Shown here piece by piece: positions 1 through 9,000 of a DNA stretch of 64,000 nt. Source of the stretch: Centipeda infelix ATCC 43532 (lineage in GTDB: Bacteria > Bacillota > Negativicutes > Selenomonadales > Selenomonadaceae). Where the stretch lies: contig NZ_JH376799.1 in assembly GCF_000234095.1 (NCBI RefSeq), forward strand, positions 277,217-341,216, in the 5' to 3' direction. The position numbers and the translations under genes are program-made. The notes under the pieces are model-generated. The model saw only the letters and a list, made by a program, of their open reading frames with translations. It was not told where the DNA came from and did no database searches. How positions within the stretch are numbered: the first letter of the stretch is position 1; the number at the start of each line of letters is the position of its first letter.

Positions 1-1336
1 GTTTGACAACCTCCACAATCGCCCCGCAGACCTCCTCGAGCTGTGTATGATCGCTGCCCTCCGCCATCACGCGAATGAGCGGCTCCGTACCCGAGGGGCG
101 TACGAGTACGCGTCCGTCGCTCCCGAGGATGCGCTCCCCCTCGGCAATGGCGGCGCGGATGGCGGTATTTTCCGCCCAGCCCTCCTTCGTCTTGACACGC
201 ACGTTGACGAGCAGCTGCGGATAGGTTGTCATCATCGCATTCAGCTCCGACGCCTTCTTCCCGCTGCGGGAGAGCGCCGCAAGCACCTGCAGTGCCGTGA
301 TAAGCCCGTCGCCCGTCGTTGCGTACTCGGCAAAGATGATGTGCCCCGACTGCTCGCCGCCGATCGTATAGCCGTTTGCACGCATGGACTCGAGGACATA
401 GCGGTCCCCGACTGCCGTCACCTCAACGCGTCCGCCAAGCTCTGCGATCGCCTTGTGGAATCCGATGTTCGCCATCACCGTTGTCACAACGGTTTTGTGC
501 GGCAGCCGTCCCGCATGGATCATCTCGGAGGCGCAGGCGACGAGGATGTGGTCGCCGTCGATCAGCTCACCTTTTTCATCGAGGCAGAGACAGCGGTCGG
601 CATCCCCGTCATGTGCGATGCCGATGTCCGCACCGCGCTCGAGTACCGTACGGCGCAGCGAGTCCAAATGTGTCGAGCCACAGCCGTCGTTGATATTCAC
701 ACCATTCGGCAGTGCATGGATCACCTTCACCTCTGCGCCGAGACGGCGGAGCACTTTCGGCATCGCCTCATAGGCGGCACCGTTCGCGCAGTCGAGCACA
801 ATCTTCATCCCGTCGAACCGCTCCCGGCAGGTGCTCACCACATAGTCGATATACTGGTTGAGGAGATCGTCTCGATACTCCACGACCCCAATGTCCTTGC
901 CCGTCGGGCGCGCGGCATCGTCATTCGTTTGGAGGCGACGCACGAGTATTTCGAGCTCATCTTCCACCGCATCGGGCAGCTTGTAGCCGTCCCCGCCAAA
1001 AAACTTGATCCCATTGTCCGGAAATGGATTGTGCGAAGCGGAGATCACAATGCCCGCCTGCATGCGGTGTTCGCGCGCAAGATACGCGACCGCAGGGGTT
1101 GGAACAACGCCCGCAAGGATCGCAATGCCGCCCGCCGAGCAAATTCCCGCCGTCAGTGCCGCCTCGAACATCTCGCCCGAGATACGCGTGTCACGTCCGA
1201 TCAGAATGCGCGGGCGCACCTCCGACTGTGCACCGAAGTAAAGCGTCGCCGCACGTCCGAGATGATATGCCAGCTCTGCTGTCAGCTCCGTATTTGCCTC
1301 ACCGCGTACGCCATCCGTACCAAAAAGTCTCATCAT
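1..1336 (-). CDS. glmM: Phosphoglucosamine mutase GlmM (3' end cut by window edge)
   Basis: Interconverts glucosamine-6-phosphate and glucosamine-1-phosphate, the step before UDP-GlcNAc and peptidoglycan synthesis, in the cytoplasm. The N-terminus reads MMRLFGTDGVRG; the phosphoserine loop SASHNP is at about residues 99-104 (catalytic Ser ~101) and the metal loop DGDAD near residue 244. The C-terminal phosphate-binding segment RPSGTEPLIRVMAEG is present. 445 codons lie in the window, so only a few residues are missing (family ~450). ATG at 1336 or 1333 both follow an AGGGGG Shine-Dalgarno. It is the last visible gene of the cdaA-cdaR-dehydrogenase-glmM operon, 40 bp behind its neighbour, an arrangement known to tie c-di-AMP synthesis to wall precursor supply. 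Confidence 0.97.
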   Translation of the reverse strand, partial: MMRLFGTDGVRGEANTELTAELAYHLGRAATLYFGAQSEVRPRILIGRDTRISGEMFEAALTAGICSAGGIAILAGVVPTPAVAYLAREHRMQAGIVISASHNPFPDNGIKFFGGDGYKLPDAVEDELEILVRRLQTNDDAARPTGKDIGVVEYRDDLLNQYIDYVVSTCRERFDGMKIVLDCANGAAYEAMPKVLRRLGAEVKVIHALPNGVNINDGCGSTHLDSLRRTVLERGADIGIAHDGDADRCLCLDEKGELIDGDHILVACASEMIHAGRLPHKTVVTTVMANIGFHKAIAELGGRVEVTAVGDRYVLESMRANGYTIGGEQSGHIIFAEYATTGDGLITALQVLAALSRSGKKASELNAMMTTYPQLLVNVRVKTKEGWAENTAIRAAIAEGERILGSDGRVLVRPSGTEPLIRVMAEGSDHTQLEEVCGAIVEVVK

Positions 1337-1376
1337 GAACAGCCCCCTGCTTATTGTATCGTATTATCTCTATAAT

Positions 1377-2975
1377 CTACTTGATATTATCCAAAAATGC
1401 AAGTGCCGCTTTCAGCCCGTCGAGTGCCGCGCTCATAATGCCGCCCGCATACCCCGCGCCCTCGCCGATCGGGTACAGCCCGGCTGCCGAGACCGACTCC
1501 ATCGTCGCGCCGTCGCGTACGATACGGCACGGTGCAGATGAACGCGACTCCACACCCGTCATCGGCACATCTGCTGCACCAAAGCCGGGCACGCGCTCCT
1601 CCCAGAACCGGAGTGCACGCGCGAGCGGTTCCGTACACATCTCCGGCAGCACTGTGCGCAGATCGGCAGTGTGCACGCCGGGCGCATACGTCGGCGTGAC
1701 GGCAAAGTCGCGCGCCCCCGTTTTCCCCGTGAGGAAATCCCCGACGGACTGCACAGGTGCACGATAGTTGCCGCCGCCCGCACGAAATGCACGCTCCTCC
1801 ATCGCACGCTGAAACGCGATGCCGCCAAGCACCGATCCGCCCCAGTCTGCGGGGCTTACCTGCACGAGCAAAGCACTGTTCGCCACACCCGAGTTTCGCT
1901 GATAGTTGCTCATCCCGTTCGTCACGAGGCGCCCCACCTCCGATGCCGCCGCGACCACCATCCCACCGGGGCACATACAGAACGAGTAGACACCGCGCCC
2001 GCCCGCCTCGTCGCGGTACGTCATCGCGTAGTCCGCGACGGGCAGATGCGGACTGCCCGCCGCTGCGCCGTACCGCATACGGTCGATGAATGTCTGCATA
2101 TGCTCGATGCGCACGCCGACCGCAAACGCCTTGGCCTCCATATGGACATCAGCTGCCTCCAACATCGCATAGGTGTCACGTGCCGAGTGTCCAATCCCCA
2201 GAAATACGGCGGAGGCGGGAATGCGCTCCGCATCGTTCACCACGACCGCAGCAATCCGCCCCGCGTGCAGCTCCACGCCCGTCACCCGTGCGCCGAAGCG
2301 CACCTCGCCGCCCATGCGCTTGATCTCCGTGCGCAGATTCTTCACCACGCTCCGCAGGATGTCCGTACCGATGTGCGGCTTCTGCAGAGAACGGATCTCC
2401 TCGGGTGCGCCCGCCGCAACAAACGCCTCGATGATCTCGTGCATACGCGGATCGCTGCTGCGCGCCGTCAGCTTCCCGTCCGAAAACGTCCCTGCACCGC
2501 CCTCGCCGAACTGCACATTCGACGCAGGATCAAGCACGCCCGTCTGCCAAAAGCGCGCGACATCCGCCGTGCGCCGATCCACATCCTGTCCGCGCTCCAG
2601 GACAAGCGGCGCGAGCCCTGCACGCGCAAGTACCCATGCAGCGAAGATCCCCGCAGGGCCGAACCCCACCACCACGGGGCGATATACGGGTGCACTGCCA
2701 ACGAGGGAGATCTCCATCGGCACATATTCCTGCGCGGCTGAGACATCCTTGTCCCGCCGAAATTGTGCCAGTACCGCATGTTCCTTTTTGAGTGCGACAT
2801 CCAACACATAGACCCAGACAATCGGCGCACCGTTTCTGCGCCGCGCATCCAGTGCCTTATGAACAACAAACACCCCGTGCACAGCACAGGGTGATGTCTT
2901 GAGCCGTTCCGCCGCGAGTTCCGCGAACGGTCGCACTGTATCGTAGGGAACACGCAGATTTTTTATGCGAATCAT
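1377..2975 (-). CDS. FAD-dependent dehydrogenase, COG2509 type
   Basis: 532-residue flavoprotein of the uncharacterised COG2509 group, whose substrate is not known. After an N-terminal domain of about 95 residues comes a Rossmann dinucleotide motif (VVVGFGPAGIFAAW, residues ~101-114), then the family segment FGEGGAGTFSDGKL and a C-terminal FAD-contact region GEGAGYAGGIMSAA. No signal peptide or membrane segment is seen, so it should be cytosolic. Its ATG overlaps the cdaR stop by 4 bp (ATGA), so it is translationally coupled inside the c-di-AMP operon, between cdaR and glmM, which are usually adjacent in Firmicutes. Identity as a flavoprotein is firm; function is unknown. Confidence 0.9.
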   Translation of the reverse strand: MIRIKNLRVPYDTVRPFAELAAERLKTSPCAVHGVFVVHKALDARRRNGAPIVWVYVLDVALKKEHAVLAQFRRDKDVSAAQEYVPMEISLVGSAPVYRPVVVGFGPAGIFAAWVLARAGLAPLVLERGQDVDRRTADVARFWQTGVLDPASNVQFGEGGAGTFSDGKLTARSSDPRMHEIIEAFVAAGAPEEIRSLQKPHIGTDILRSVVKNLRTEIKRMGGEVRFGARVTGVELHAGRIAAVVVNDAERIPASAVFLGIGHSARDTYAMLEAADVHMEAKAFAVGVRIEHMQTFIDRMRYGAAAGSPHLPVADYAMTYRDEAGGRGVYSFCMCPGGMVVAAASEVGRLVTNGMSNYQRNSGVANSALLVQVSPADWGGSVLGGIAFQRAMEERAFRAGGGNYRAPVQSVGDFLTGKTGARDFAVTPTYAPGVHTADLRTVLPEMCTEPLARALRFWEERVPGFGAADVPMTGVESRSSAPCRIVRDGATMESVSAAGLYPIGEGAGYAGGIMSAALDGLKAALAFLDNIK

Positions 2976-3904
2976 GGCATTGCCCCCACCTTGATCTCCA
3001 CCGTTACATGGGGATTTGTCACCGTCACGCCCTCGGGCAGTTGGAGACGCACCTCCCGCTTCTCCGTCGCCCGCACGTCTGCGAGCGAAAACTCCTCCGT
3101 CCCGATCACACTGATCTTGCTGATTACATCTTCCGTGCCCGCAATCTCGATGCGCGCAGGTGTCACCGTCACGCCCTCGAGCTTCAGATTCGGCGCAAGG
3201 TCACTGCGCGGATGCGGCTGCACCTCAACCACCTTGCGTGTAAGACCGCGCGCCAACTTCACCGTCACCGCGGTCGAAGACGGTACGAGTGTGACCCCCG
3301 CTACCTCACGCCCATCGGTGTTCAACGCGACGAGCGTCACCTGCGCGACATCGTCACGCGACTGCCCACTCAGATTGATATGTCCCGCGACGTGCACAAC
3401 CTGGTCCACCAGGCTGCGCGGTCCCTGTACCTTCACCGCCTCGTCTTCCGGTATGACCTTATCCACCGTATACCCTGTCGCCGGTGTGCCGCTGATTGTC
3501 AACGATGCTTTCAGCGTCTTTTCGACCATGCGGTCAAGGTTGATCATTATTTTATCGGGAGAAATATTCACCAACTCAAAGCCATACGGAATCGAAGTCT
3601 CAACCGTATACGCCCGTTCTCCCTCCACGAAGTCCGCAAGGTTCACGCGCGCATGAAAATCCGAGGCATCCGCCGAAACGAAGAGAGAGCGCGGCCCGCG
3701 TACGCGGATCGTCACCTTATCCGTATCGCTGCCAAGCTGATACCCCTCCGGGGCATTCTCAATTGTCACCGGCACCTGATAGCTGCCGTCAATCGCGGGA
3801 TTCTGATCGTTCATCACATAGAGCCAGAGTACAACAGCCACAATGAGTGCGGCAATCTTAATCGGCAGATTATGCTGTACCATGCCCCGAAGGCTTGTCA
3901 TCAT
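2972..3904 (-). CDS. cdaR: CdaR (YbbR-domain) regulator of diadenylate cyclase
   Basis: Membrane-anchored regulator of CdaA. One transmembrane helix near the N-terminus (PIKIAALIVAVVLWLYVM, ~residues 17-34) is followed by an extracytoplasmic region of YbbR repeats; repeated VTPARIEI- and VQGPRSLV-like segments are visible. 310 residues. The start is set at ATG 3904: it overlaps the cdaA stop as ATGA and follows GGAGGAAG; a second ATG directly follows. In Firmicutes CdaR binds CdaA and tunes c-di-AMP production. Confidence 0.93.
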   Translation of the reverse strand: MMTSLRGMVQHNLPIKIAALIVAVVLWLYVMNDQNPAIDGSYQVPVTIENAPEGYQLGSDTDKVTIRVRGPRSLFVSADASDFHARVNLADFVEGERAYTVETSIPYGFELVNISPDKIMINLDRMVEKTLKASLTISGTPATGYTVDKVIPEDEAVKVQGPRSLVDQVVHVAGHINLSGQSRDDVAQVTLVALNTDGREVAGVTLVPSSTAVTVKLARGLTRKVVEVQPHPRSDLAPNLKLEGVTVTPARIEIAGTEDVISKISVIGTEEFSLADVRATEKREVRLQLPEGVTVTNPHVTVEIKVGAMP

Positions 3905-4752
3905 TTCTTCCTCCAGCTCCGAACGAGTTCCCAAATGGATGAGCGTGAACTGTATGCAAATGCGGGCGATAGAATATGGGTCAGCTGATCGCCGTCCAGA
4001 TGACGGTGAATGCGCCCGTTCTCCGCAATCGAGATCGTTCCCGTCTCCTCACTTACCACAACAACCAGCGCATCGCACTGCTCCGAAAGCCCGATCGCCG
4101 CACGGTGACGTGTGCCGAGCTCCGTCGAGAGGCTGCGGTTCTCCGTCAGCGGCAGGAGACAGCCCGCAGCAATCAAGCGCTTGCCGCGAATGACCGCCGC
4201 GCCGTCATGCAGCGGCGTATTCGGAATGAACACATTCATGAGGAAGTCCGACGTGATGAGTCCATCGATCTGAATTCCCGTTGCACTGATATCGTTGAGC
4301 CCCATGTCGCGCTCGATGACAAGCAGCGCACCAATCTTGTTCGCTGAGAGGATCTTCACTGCACTGCGGATCTCGCGAATCGTGCTCTGTGCCTCCTCGT
4401 CGTCGAGAAGACCGCCTGCACGGAAAAACCGCCCCTGCCCGAGATGCTCGAGCGCACGCCGCAGCTCCGGCTGGAACACAATCGGCAATGCAACAAAGAG
4501 CAGTGTCACGGACTTTTGGAGCAGCCATGAGATCACATGCAGTTCAAAGTAACTCGCAACCACCGTGATGCCAAGGAGCACGAGAATGCCCTTTACGAGC
4601 GTGATCGCACGCGTATCCTCGAGCATGACGTAGACGCGATAGAGCAAAAAAGCCACAATCAGGATATCAACAATGTCGAGCAGCGTAATGGTCGACAGGA
4701 TGCCGCGAAACTGTGTCGGCATCGTAAAATCAAGCGGCATAAGAACCCCCAT
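3901..4752 (-). CDS. cdaA: Diadenylate cyclase CdaA
   Basis: Makes cyclic di-AMP from two ATP at the membrane. 283 residues: three N-terminal hydrophobic helices (about residues 25-95), then a DAC domain with the DGA motif (LHDGAAVIRG, 182-190) and RHR motif (215-217), the residues that bind ATP and metal. First gene of the cdaA-cdaR-dehydrogenase-glmM operon. ATG 4752 follows AAGGGA; ATG 4740 (MPLDF) is an alternative. About 200 bp upstream, up to ilvE, hold no gene and no convincing promoter, and no ydaO-type c-di-AMP riboswitch was recognised there. Confidence 0.96.
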   Translation of the reverse strand: MGVLMPLDFTMPTQFRGILSTITLLDIVDILIVAFLLYRVYVMLEDTRAITLVKGILVLLGITVVASYFELHVISWLLQKSVTLLFVALPIVFQPELRRALEHLGQGRFFRAGGLLDDEEAQSTIREIRSAVKILSANKIGALLVIERDMGLNDISATGIQIDGLITSDFLMNVFIPNTPLHDGAAVIRGKRLIAAGCLLPLTENRSLSTELGTRHRAAIGLSEQCDALVVVVSEETGTISIAENGRIHRHLDGDQLTHILSPAFAYSSRSSIWELVRSWRKK

Positions 4753-4954
4753 GGAAACGATTCCCTTACGTCTTTTCCCTCATACATCCCCAGCGGCAAT
4801 GCACGCGCAATACCGTCATATATATTTGTTTTCTCTCTGAATATCGAAAATCCTTGTGACCTCCCCCACCCTTTCAAAAAAAATTTCGCCCCCTCGACGA
4901 AAGTCTTCCAAATGTACTGGAAATGCCTTCGTAAAGGAAGCGAAATTGGAAGCA

Positions 4955-5980
4955 TCAGCAGATCTTACGAATCCAGCCCTCAGGTGCCTCGACCGTTCCG
5001 AGCTGAATGCCGCGCAGCGTGTCATAGAGCTTTTGGAGAACGGGTCCCATATGCTCCATCCCGCTCGGCAGTATGACGACTTGATCGCCGTGCGCCACCG
5101 AACCGACAGGCGAGATCACCGCAGCGGTTCCACACAGACCGCACTCGGCAAACTCCGCAAGCTCCGCAAACGGAACAGGACGCTCCTCCACCTTCATTCC
5201 GAGAATATGCTCTGCAATGTAGATCAGGGAACGGCGTGTGATCGACGGAAGAATCGATCCCGACTTCGGTGTCACAATCGTTCCGTCCTTCGTCACAAAC
5301 AGGAAATTCGCGCCGCCCGTCTCCTCGACATGGGTGCGCGTCGCCGCATCGAGGAACATATTTTCATCGAAGCCCGCCGCGTGTGCCGTCATATAGGCAT
5401 GCAGGCTCATCGCATAGTTCAGCCCCGCCTTGATGTGCCCCGTACCATGCGGTGCCGCACGGTCGAAGTCGCTCACGCAGAGCCGCACAGGCTTTGCACC
5501 GCCCTTGAAGTAGGGTCCGACGGGCGTGGCAAAGAGACGGAACTGATACGCATCCGCCGGCTTTACCCCGATCACCTCACCCGTCGCGAAGATCAGCGGA
5601 CGCAGGTAGAGCGACGCATCCGAGCCGTACGGCGGAACGTAGTCCCGATTCGCCGCAACCACCGCGTCCACCGCCTCGAGGAAACGCTCCTGCGGGAACG
5701 AAGGCATCTCAAGATACGCCGCCGAGTGATACATGCGCTCCGCGTTGAGATCGGGGCGGAACGTCACAATATCACCGTTCACCGTCTCATACGCCTTCAG
5801 CCCCTCAAAGACCTCCTGGCAGTAGTGCAGAATGCCGGCGCACTCACTGAGCGTCACCGTCGCGTCGGATGTCAGTCCGCCTGCGTCCCATGTGCCGTCC
5901 GCATAGTTCGCCACATAGCGCTCGGGCAATGCACGATAGCCAAACCCCAGATTTCCCCAATCAATATCCGCCTTTGCCAT
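4955..5980 (-). CDS. ilvE: Branched-chain amino acid aminotransferase
   Basis: Class IV PLP aminotransferase, last step of leucine, isoleucine and valine synthesis. 341 residues from MAKADIDWGNLGFGYR; the PLP lysine is in HIKAGLNYA (K184), with CQEVFEGLKAYE and the C-terminal phosphate-binding GTAAVISPV segments as in family II BCATs. The ATG at 5980 is chosen because it follows AAGAGGGC and matches the family start; an in-frame upstream ATG lies before the promoter. A consensus sigma-A promoter sits 34 bp upstream. No T-box or leader peptide was seen. Confidence 0.95.
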   Translation of the reverse strand: MAKADIDWGNLGFGYRALPERYVANYADGTWDAGGLTSDATVTLSECAGILHYCQEVFEGLKAYETVNGDIVTFRPDLNAERMYHSAAYLEMPSFPQERFLEAVDAVVAANRDYVPPYGSDASLYLRPLIFATGEVIGVKPADAYQFRLFATPVGPYFKGGAKPVRLCVSDFDRAAPHGTGHIKAGLNYAMSLHAYMTAHAAGFDENMFLDAATRTHVEETGGANFLFVTKDGTIVTPKSGSILPSITRRSLIYIAEHILGMKVEERPVPFAELAEFAECGLCGTAAVISPVGSVAHGDQVVILPSGMEHMGPVLQKLYDTLRGIQLGTVEAPEGWIRKIC

Positions 5981-6013
5981 AATATGCCCTCTTTTCAAAT
6001 ACAGATTTTCCCT

Positions 6014-6042
6014 ATCATAGTACGATGGAGGGATGTTGTCAA
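6014..6042 (-). promoter_or_regulatory. sigma-A promoter of ilvE
   Basis: On the minus strand TTGACA (6042-6037) and TATGAT (6019-6014) are separated by 17 bp. The transcript would start near 6007, giving a leader of about 27 nt before the ilvE ATG. Confidence 0.8.
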
Positions 6043-6069
6043 TGTCACGAGGGAGGTTCGACGGCAAAG

Positions 6070-7626
6070 TCATACCGGTATATTGACCAGCTCCCCCAAT
6101 GCCTGCGGCAAACGACGTAAAATATCCCCTGCCAAAAGCCCGTTGCCGTGCGCCTCATATGCGAGATCACCTGCACGGCCGTGCGCATAGACCCCGACGA
6201 GCGGTGTCATCCCGCTCTCCATCTGCCGCATCAGCCCCGTGATCGCACCCGCGAGCACATCGCCCGCGCCCGCTGTCGCCATCCCCGCATTGCCGACCGT
6301 CGTAAAGAACGCATCCCCGTCGGGGTAGACCACAATCGTACACGCACTCTTGACGACAAAGACCGCCTGATGCTCCTTCGCCGCCGCACGCGCCATGTTC
6401 AGCAGATCGCCCGCCGCCTCGTCCGCCGTCTTGCCGAGCAGTCCTGCGAATTCCCCGAGATGCGGCGTGAGGATCGGCACTTGCGGCAGATCGCGCAGCG
6501 CGTCAAGATGGCTGCGGAATGCATAGATCGCATCCGCATCCATCACGAGTGGTGCCTTTACATCGGCGGCAAAGAGACGAACGAACTCACTCGTCTGCGC
6601 CGTCCGTCCGATCCCTGGGCCGATCAGCACTGCATCTGCATTTGCCGCGAGGGAGAGCACAGTCTCAAGAGCCTTGATTCCACCGAAATATCCCGTTCCC
6701 TCATCGGGTACGGGAACGACCATCGCCTCGGTCATCTTCGCCGCGAGCACAGGATAGAGCTTTTCGGGAACGGCAAGTGTCACCAGCCCCGCACCGATTC
6801 TGAGTGCAGCCTCCGCCGCGAGAGCTGCCGCGCCTGTCATGCCAAGTGAGCCCGCAACCACAAGAACGCGTCCGCACGTTCCCTTGTGTGCATCGTGCGC
6901 GCGTGCCGGCAGCAGTTTTGCCGCCGCCTCTCGTGTGATGAGCGACTGACGCAGTTCCTCGCCCTCCAGCAGCGCATGGGGGATTCCGATATCGTCAACC
7001 AGCAGTTCACCGGCGGCATTTGCACCCGCTCCGATGAGATGCCCCACCTTCGGCAATCCAAGCGCGAGTGTTCGCACCGCATTCACAGCACACGACGAGA
7101 TGCGCCCCGTATCTGCCTCCACACCGCTCGGAATATCAATCGCCATCACAGGCTTTCCCGCAGCATTGATCTCTCCGACGAGACGCACAATCGGCTCACG
7201 CAGTTCTCCATGCACACCCGTTCCGAGCAGCCCATCTACAATACCATCCGCAAACCGCAGCGACACGCGCAGGCGATCCCAGTCGCGATCACTCACGAGA
7301 GGTCGTATTTCTACGCCCATTGCGTGCAGCGCATCGTGCATCGCACGCGCCGCATCACCGAGACGATTCACCTCTCCCGTGAAGAACAGCTTCACCCGCG
7401 CCCCCATATTCATGAGATGGCGCGCTGCGGCAAAAGCATCTCCGCCGTTGTTGCCGCCGCCGGCAAAGACAGCAAACACCTTGCCGCCCGCCCCGCCAAG
7501 CATCTCTGCCGCTTCCTCCGCCGAGCGGCGTCCCGCGTTCTCCATCAGAGCAAGTGCGGGTAATCCGTATGTCTCCGTCACACAAGCATCAATCTGTCGC
7601 ATATCCTCTGCAAACGATATCTTCAT
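6070..7626 (-). CDS. nnr: Bifunctional NAD(P)H-hydrate epimerase / ADP-dependent dehydratase
   Basis: Repairs hydrated NADH and NADPH. The N-terminal YjeF epimerase half (~residues 1-215) has FAGGGNNGGDAFAAARHL and AIDIPSGVEADTG; the C-terminal ribokinase-like dehydratase half (~225-518) has AGSLGMTGAAALAAEAALR and the GAGDVLAG active-site motif. 518 residues, usual for the fused form. ATG 7626 is fixed by a 4-bp overlap with the acpS stop (ATGA) and by GGAGGG upstream. Pairing with acpS is common in Firmicutes. Confidence 0.95.
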   Translation of the reverse strand: MKISFAEDMRQIDACVTETYGLPALALMENAGRRSAEEAAEMLGGAGGKVFAVFAGGGNNGGDAFAAARHLMNMGARVKLFFTGEVNRLGDAARAMHDALHAMGVEIRPLVSDRDWDRLRVSLRFADGIVDGLLGTGVHGELREPIVRLVGEINAAGKPVMAIDIPSGVEADTGRISSCAVNAVRTLALGLPKVGHLIGAGANAAGELLVDDIGIPHALLEGEELRQSLITREAAAKLLPARAHDAHKGTCGRVLVVAGSLGMTGAAALAAEAALRIGAGLVTLAVPEKLYPVLAAKMTEAMVVPVPDEGTGYFGGIKALETVLSLAANADAVLIGPGIGRTAQTSEFVRLFAADVKAPLVMDADAIYAFRSHLDALRDLPQVPILTPHLGEFAGLLGKTADEAAGDLLNMARAAAKEHQAVFVVKSACTIVVYPDGDAFFTTVGNAGMATAGAGDVLAGAITGLMRQMESGMTPLVGVYAHGRAGDLAYEAHGNGLLAGDILRRLPQALGELVNIPV

Positions 7627-8000
7627 CGCTGACCCTCCAAAATACAATAGGCGAGCGCATAGTCGCGCTCATGGCTGAGTGTGATCCATACGTTGGTCAC
7701 CCCCATCTCAGCCGCACGTACGGCAAAATATCCACCGAGATGCACCTTTGGTGCGCCGAGCACATCGGGCAGAATCTCCACATCCTGCATCGTGCCGTCA
7801 CGCAACCCTGTCCCGAAAGCCTTGAGAACTGCCTCCTTACCCGCAAAGCGCGCGGCAAGACTTGCAGTCCCCCCCCTTCCTCTGCTCTTGGCATAGGCAC
7901 GCTCCCGCACCGTATAGACGCGCTGCAAAAAGCGTTCGTTCAAAATCGCACGCGCTACGCGCGGGATATGGATGATATCGCTGCCGATGCCCAGAATCAT
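7623..8000 (-). CDS. acpS: Holo-[acyl-carrier-protein] synthase AcpS
   Basis: Transfers 4'-phosphopantetheine from CoA to acyl carrier protein. 125 residues, typical. The Mg-binding Asp is in MILGIGSDII (D8) and the second metal Glu in FAGKEAVLKAFGTG. ATG 8000 follows AGGAGG at 7 bp spacing. A terminator hairpin ends only ~20 bp upstream, so expression may need read-through from the motor operon or a promoter not recognised here. Coupled to nnr by ATGA overlap. Confidence 0.96.
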   Translation of the reverse strand: MILGIGSDIIHIPRVARAILNERFLQRVYTVRERAYAKSRGRGGTASLAARFAGKEAVLKAFGTGLRDGTMQDVEILPDVLGAPKVHLGGYFAVRAAEMGVTNVWITLSHERDYALAYCILEGQR

Positions 8001-8021
8001 AATGCCTCCTGTCAATGACAG

Positions 8022-8053
8022 AAAAAGGAGCCATTGCCCCCGCAATAGCCCCT
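8022..8053 (-). terminator. Intrinsic terminator after motB
   Basis: Minus-strand 12-bp stem (8053-8042 with 8037-8026, two G-U pairs) with a GGGG loop followed by TTTTT. It should end the motA-motB transcript just before acpS. Confidence 0.8.
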
Positions 8054-8078
8054 TCCAATTCCTTTTTCTCTTAGCAAA

Positions 8079-8999
8079 TCAGCGCTGCAGCGGCGCAGGT
8101 ACAAGCCCCGGCGTATTCGGGGTTGGACGCACAGACGCGCCCATCTCAGGCGTACCCGTCGGTGCAGCGGGTGCACTCGCCTTCGGCATCGTCGCTGACG
8201 ATGCGTTCGCGCTCGTCTTCACCTGCCCGTCGGACGCACTGATCGTGTCATCCTGGCTGAACCGCATACTGCGTGCAATAAACACCTCAACACGGCGGTT
8301 CTGCGCACGCCCCTCCTCCGTGTCGTTCGATGCAATCGGACGGTACTCGCTGTATCCAAGTGCGCTGAACCGCGCGGGGTTCAGCGACGGCTGTACCCCC
8401 ATCAGCCCGCGCATCAGATTCACCGCACGCGAGGAACTGAGCTCCCAGTTCGACGGGAACTGCGCCGTCGAGATCGGCACATTATCCGTGTGCCCCGAGA
8501 TCGTCACACGCTCCGGCAGAGATGCGAGCAACCCCGCGATGACGGGCACAATCTGCTCTGCCTGTCCCTGCAGTGCCGCAGAGCCGGAGGCAAAGAGTGC
8601 CTTCTCCTTCAGGCGGATCATCAGGCCCTCTTCGGAGAGCTCTGTCGACACCTGATCTTGGAGATTGTTCTCCTTGATATACTGTTCGAGCTTTTCCTGT
8701 GCCTCACGCAGGTTCTCATTCTCCTGCATATAGGCAGAATTCGTACTGTCAGCCGAGGTCGTCGGTGTGTTGGGCATCGACGTGGAGGGCCCCATTCCCG
8801 AGAAGAACGAGGGACCGCCCATGTTGAACGCCGCCGTAAACGCCTGCGCAAGTGCCTGCATCTTCGAGGAGTCCGTCTGTGACATCGCAAAGAGTGCGAT
8901 AAAGAGCGCGAGCAGCAGCGTCATCAGATCGGAGTAAGGCAGGAGCCAAGCCTCGCCCGCTTCCTCTTCATGCGGTTTCGCATGTTTTTTACGCGCCAT
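8079..8999 (-). CDS. motB: Flagellar motor stator protein MotB
   Basis: Peptidoglycan-anchored stator subunit. 306 residues: a short cytoplasmic lysine-rich tail, one transmembrane helix carrying the proton-binding Asp (PYSDLMTLLLALFIALFAMS, D24), a linker, then an OmpA-like peptidoglycan domain (~160-260, ISGHTDNVPI and NWELSSSRAVNLM). The alanine/proline-rich C-terminal tail of ~45 residues is longer than in many MotB. Translated 1 bp behind motA. The helix looks MotB- rather than PomB-like, though the coupling ion cannot be settled by reading. Confidence 0.96.
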   Translation of the reverse strand: MARKKHAKPHEEEAGEAWLLPYSDLMTLLLALFIALFAMSQTDSSKMQALAQAFTAAFNMGGPSFFSGMGPSTSMPNTPTTSADSTNSAYMQENENLREAQEKLEQYIKENNLQDQVSTELSEEGLMIRLKEKALFASGSAALQGQAEQIVPVIAGLLASLPERVTISGHTDNVPISTAQFPSNWELSSSRAVNLMRGLMGVQPSLNPARFSALGYSEYRPIASNDTEEGRAQNRRVEVFIARSMRFSQDDTISASDGQVKTSANASSATMPKASAPAAPTGTPEMGASVRPTPNTPGLVPAPLQR

Positions 9000-9000
9000 A

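Noticed and set aside
4753-4954. c-di-AMP (ydaO) riboswitch or T-box upstream of cdaA or ilvE
   Set aside because: No conserved blocks of either class were found on either strand in the 200-bp gap or in the short ilvE leader.
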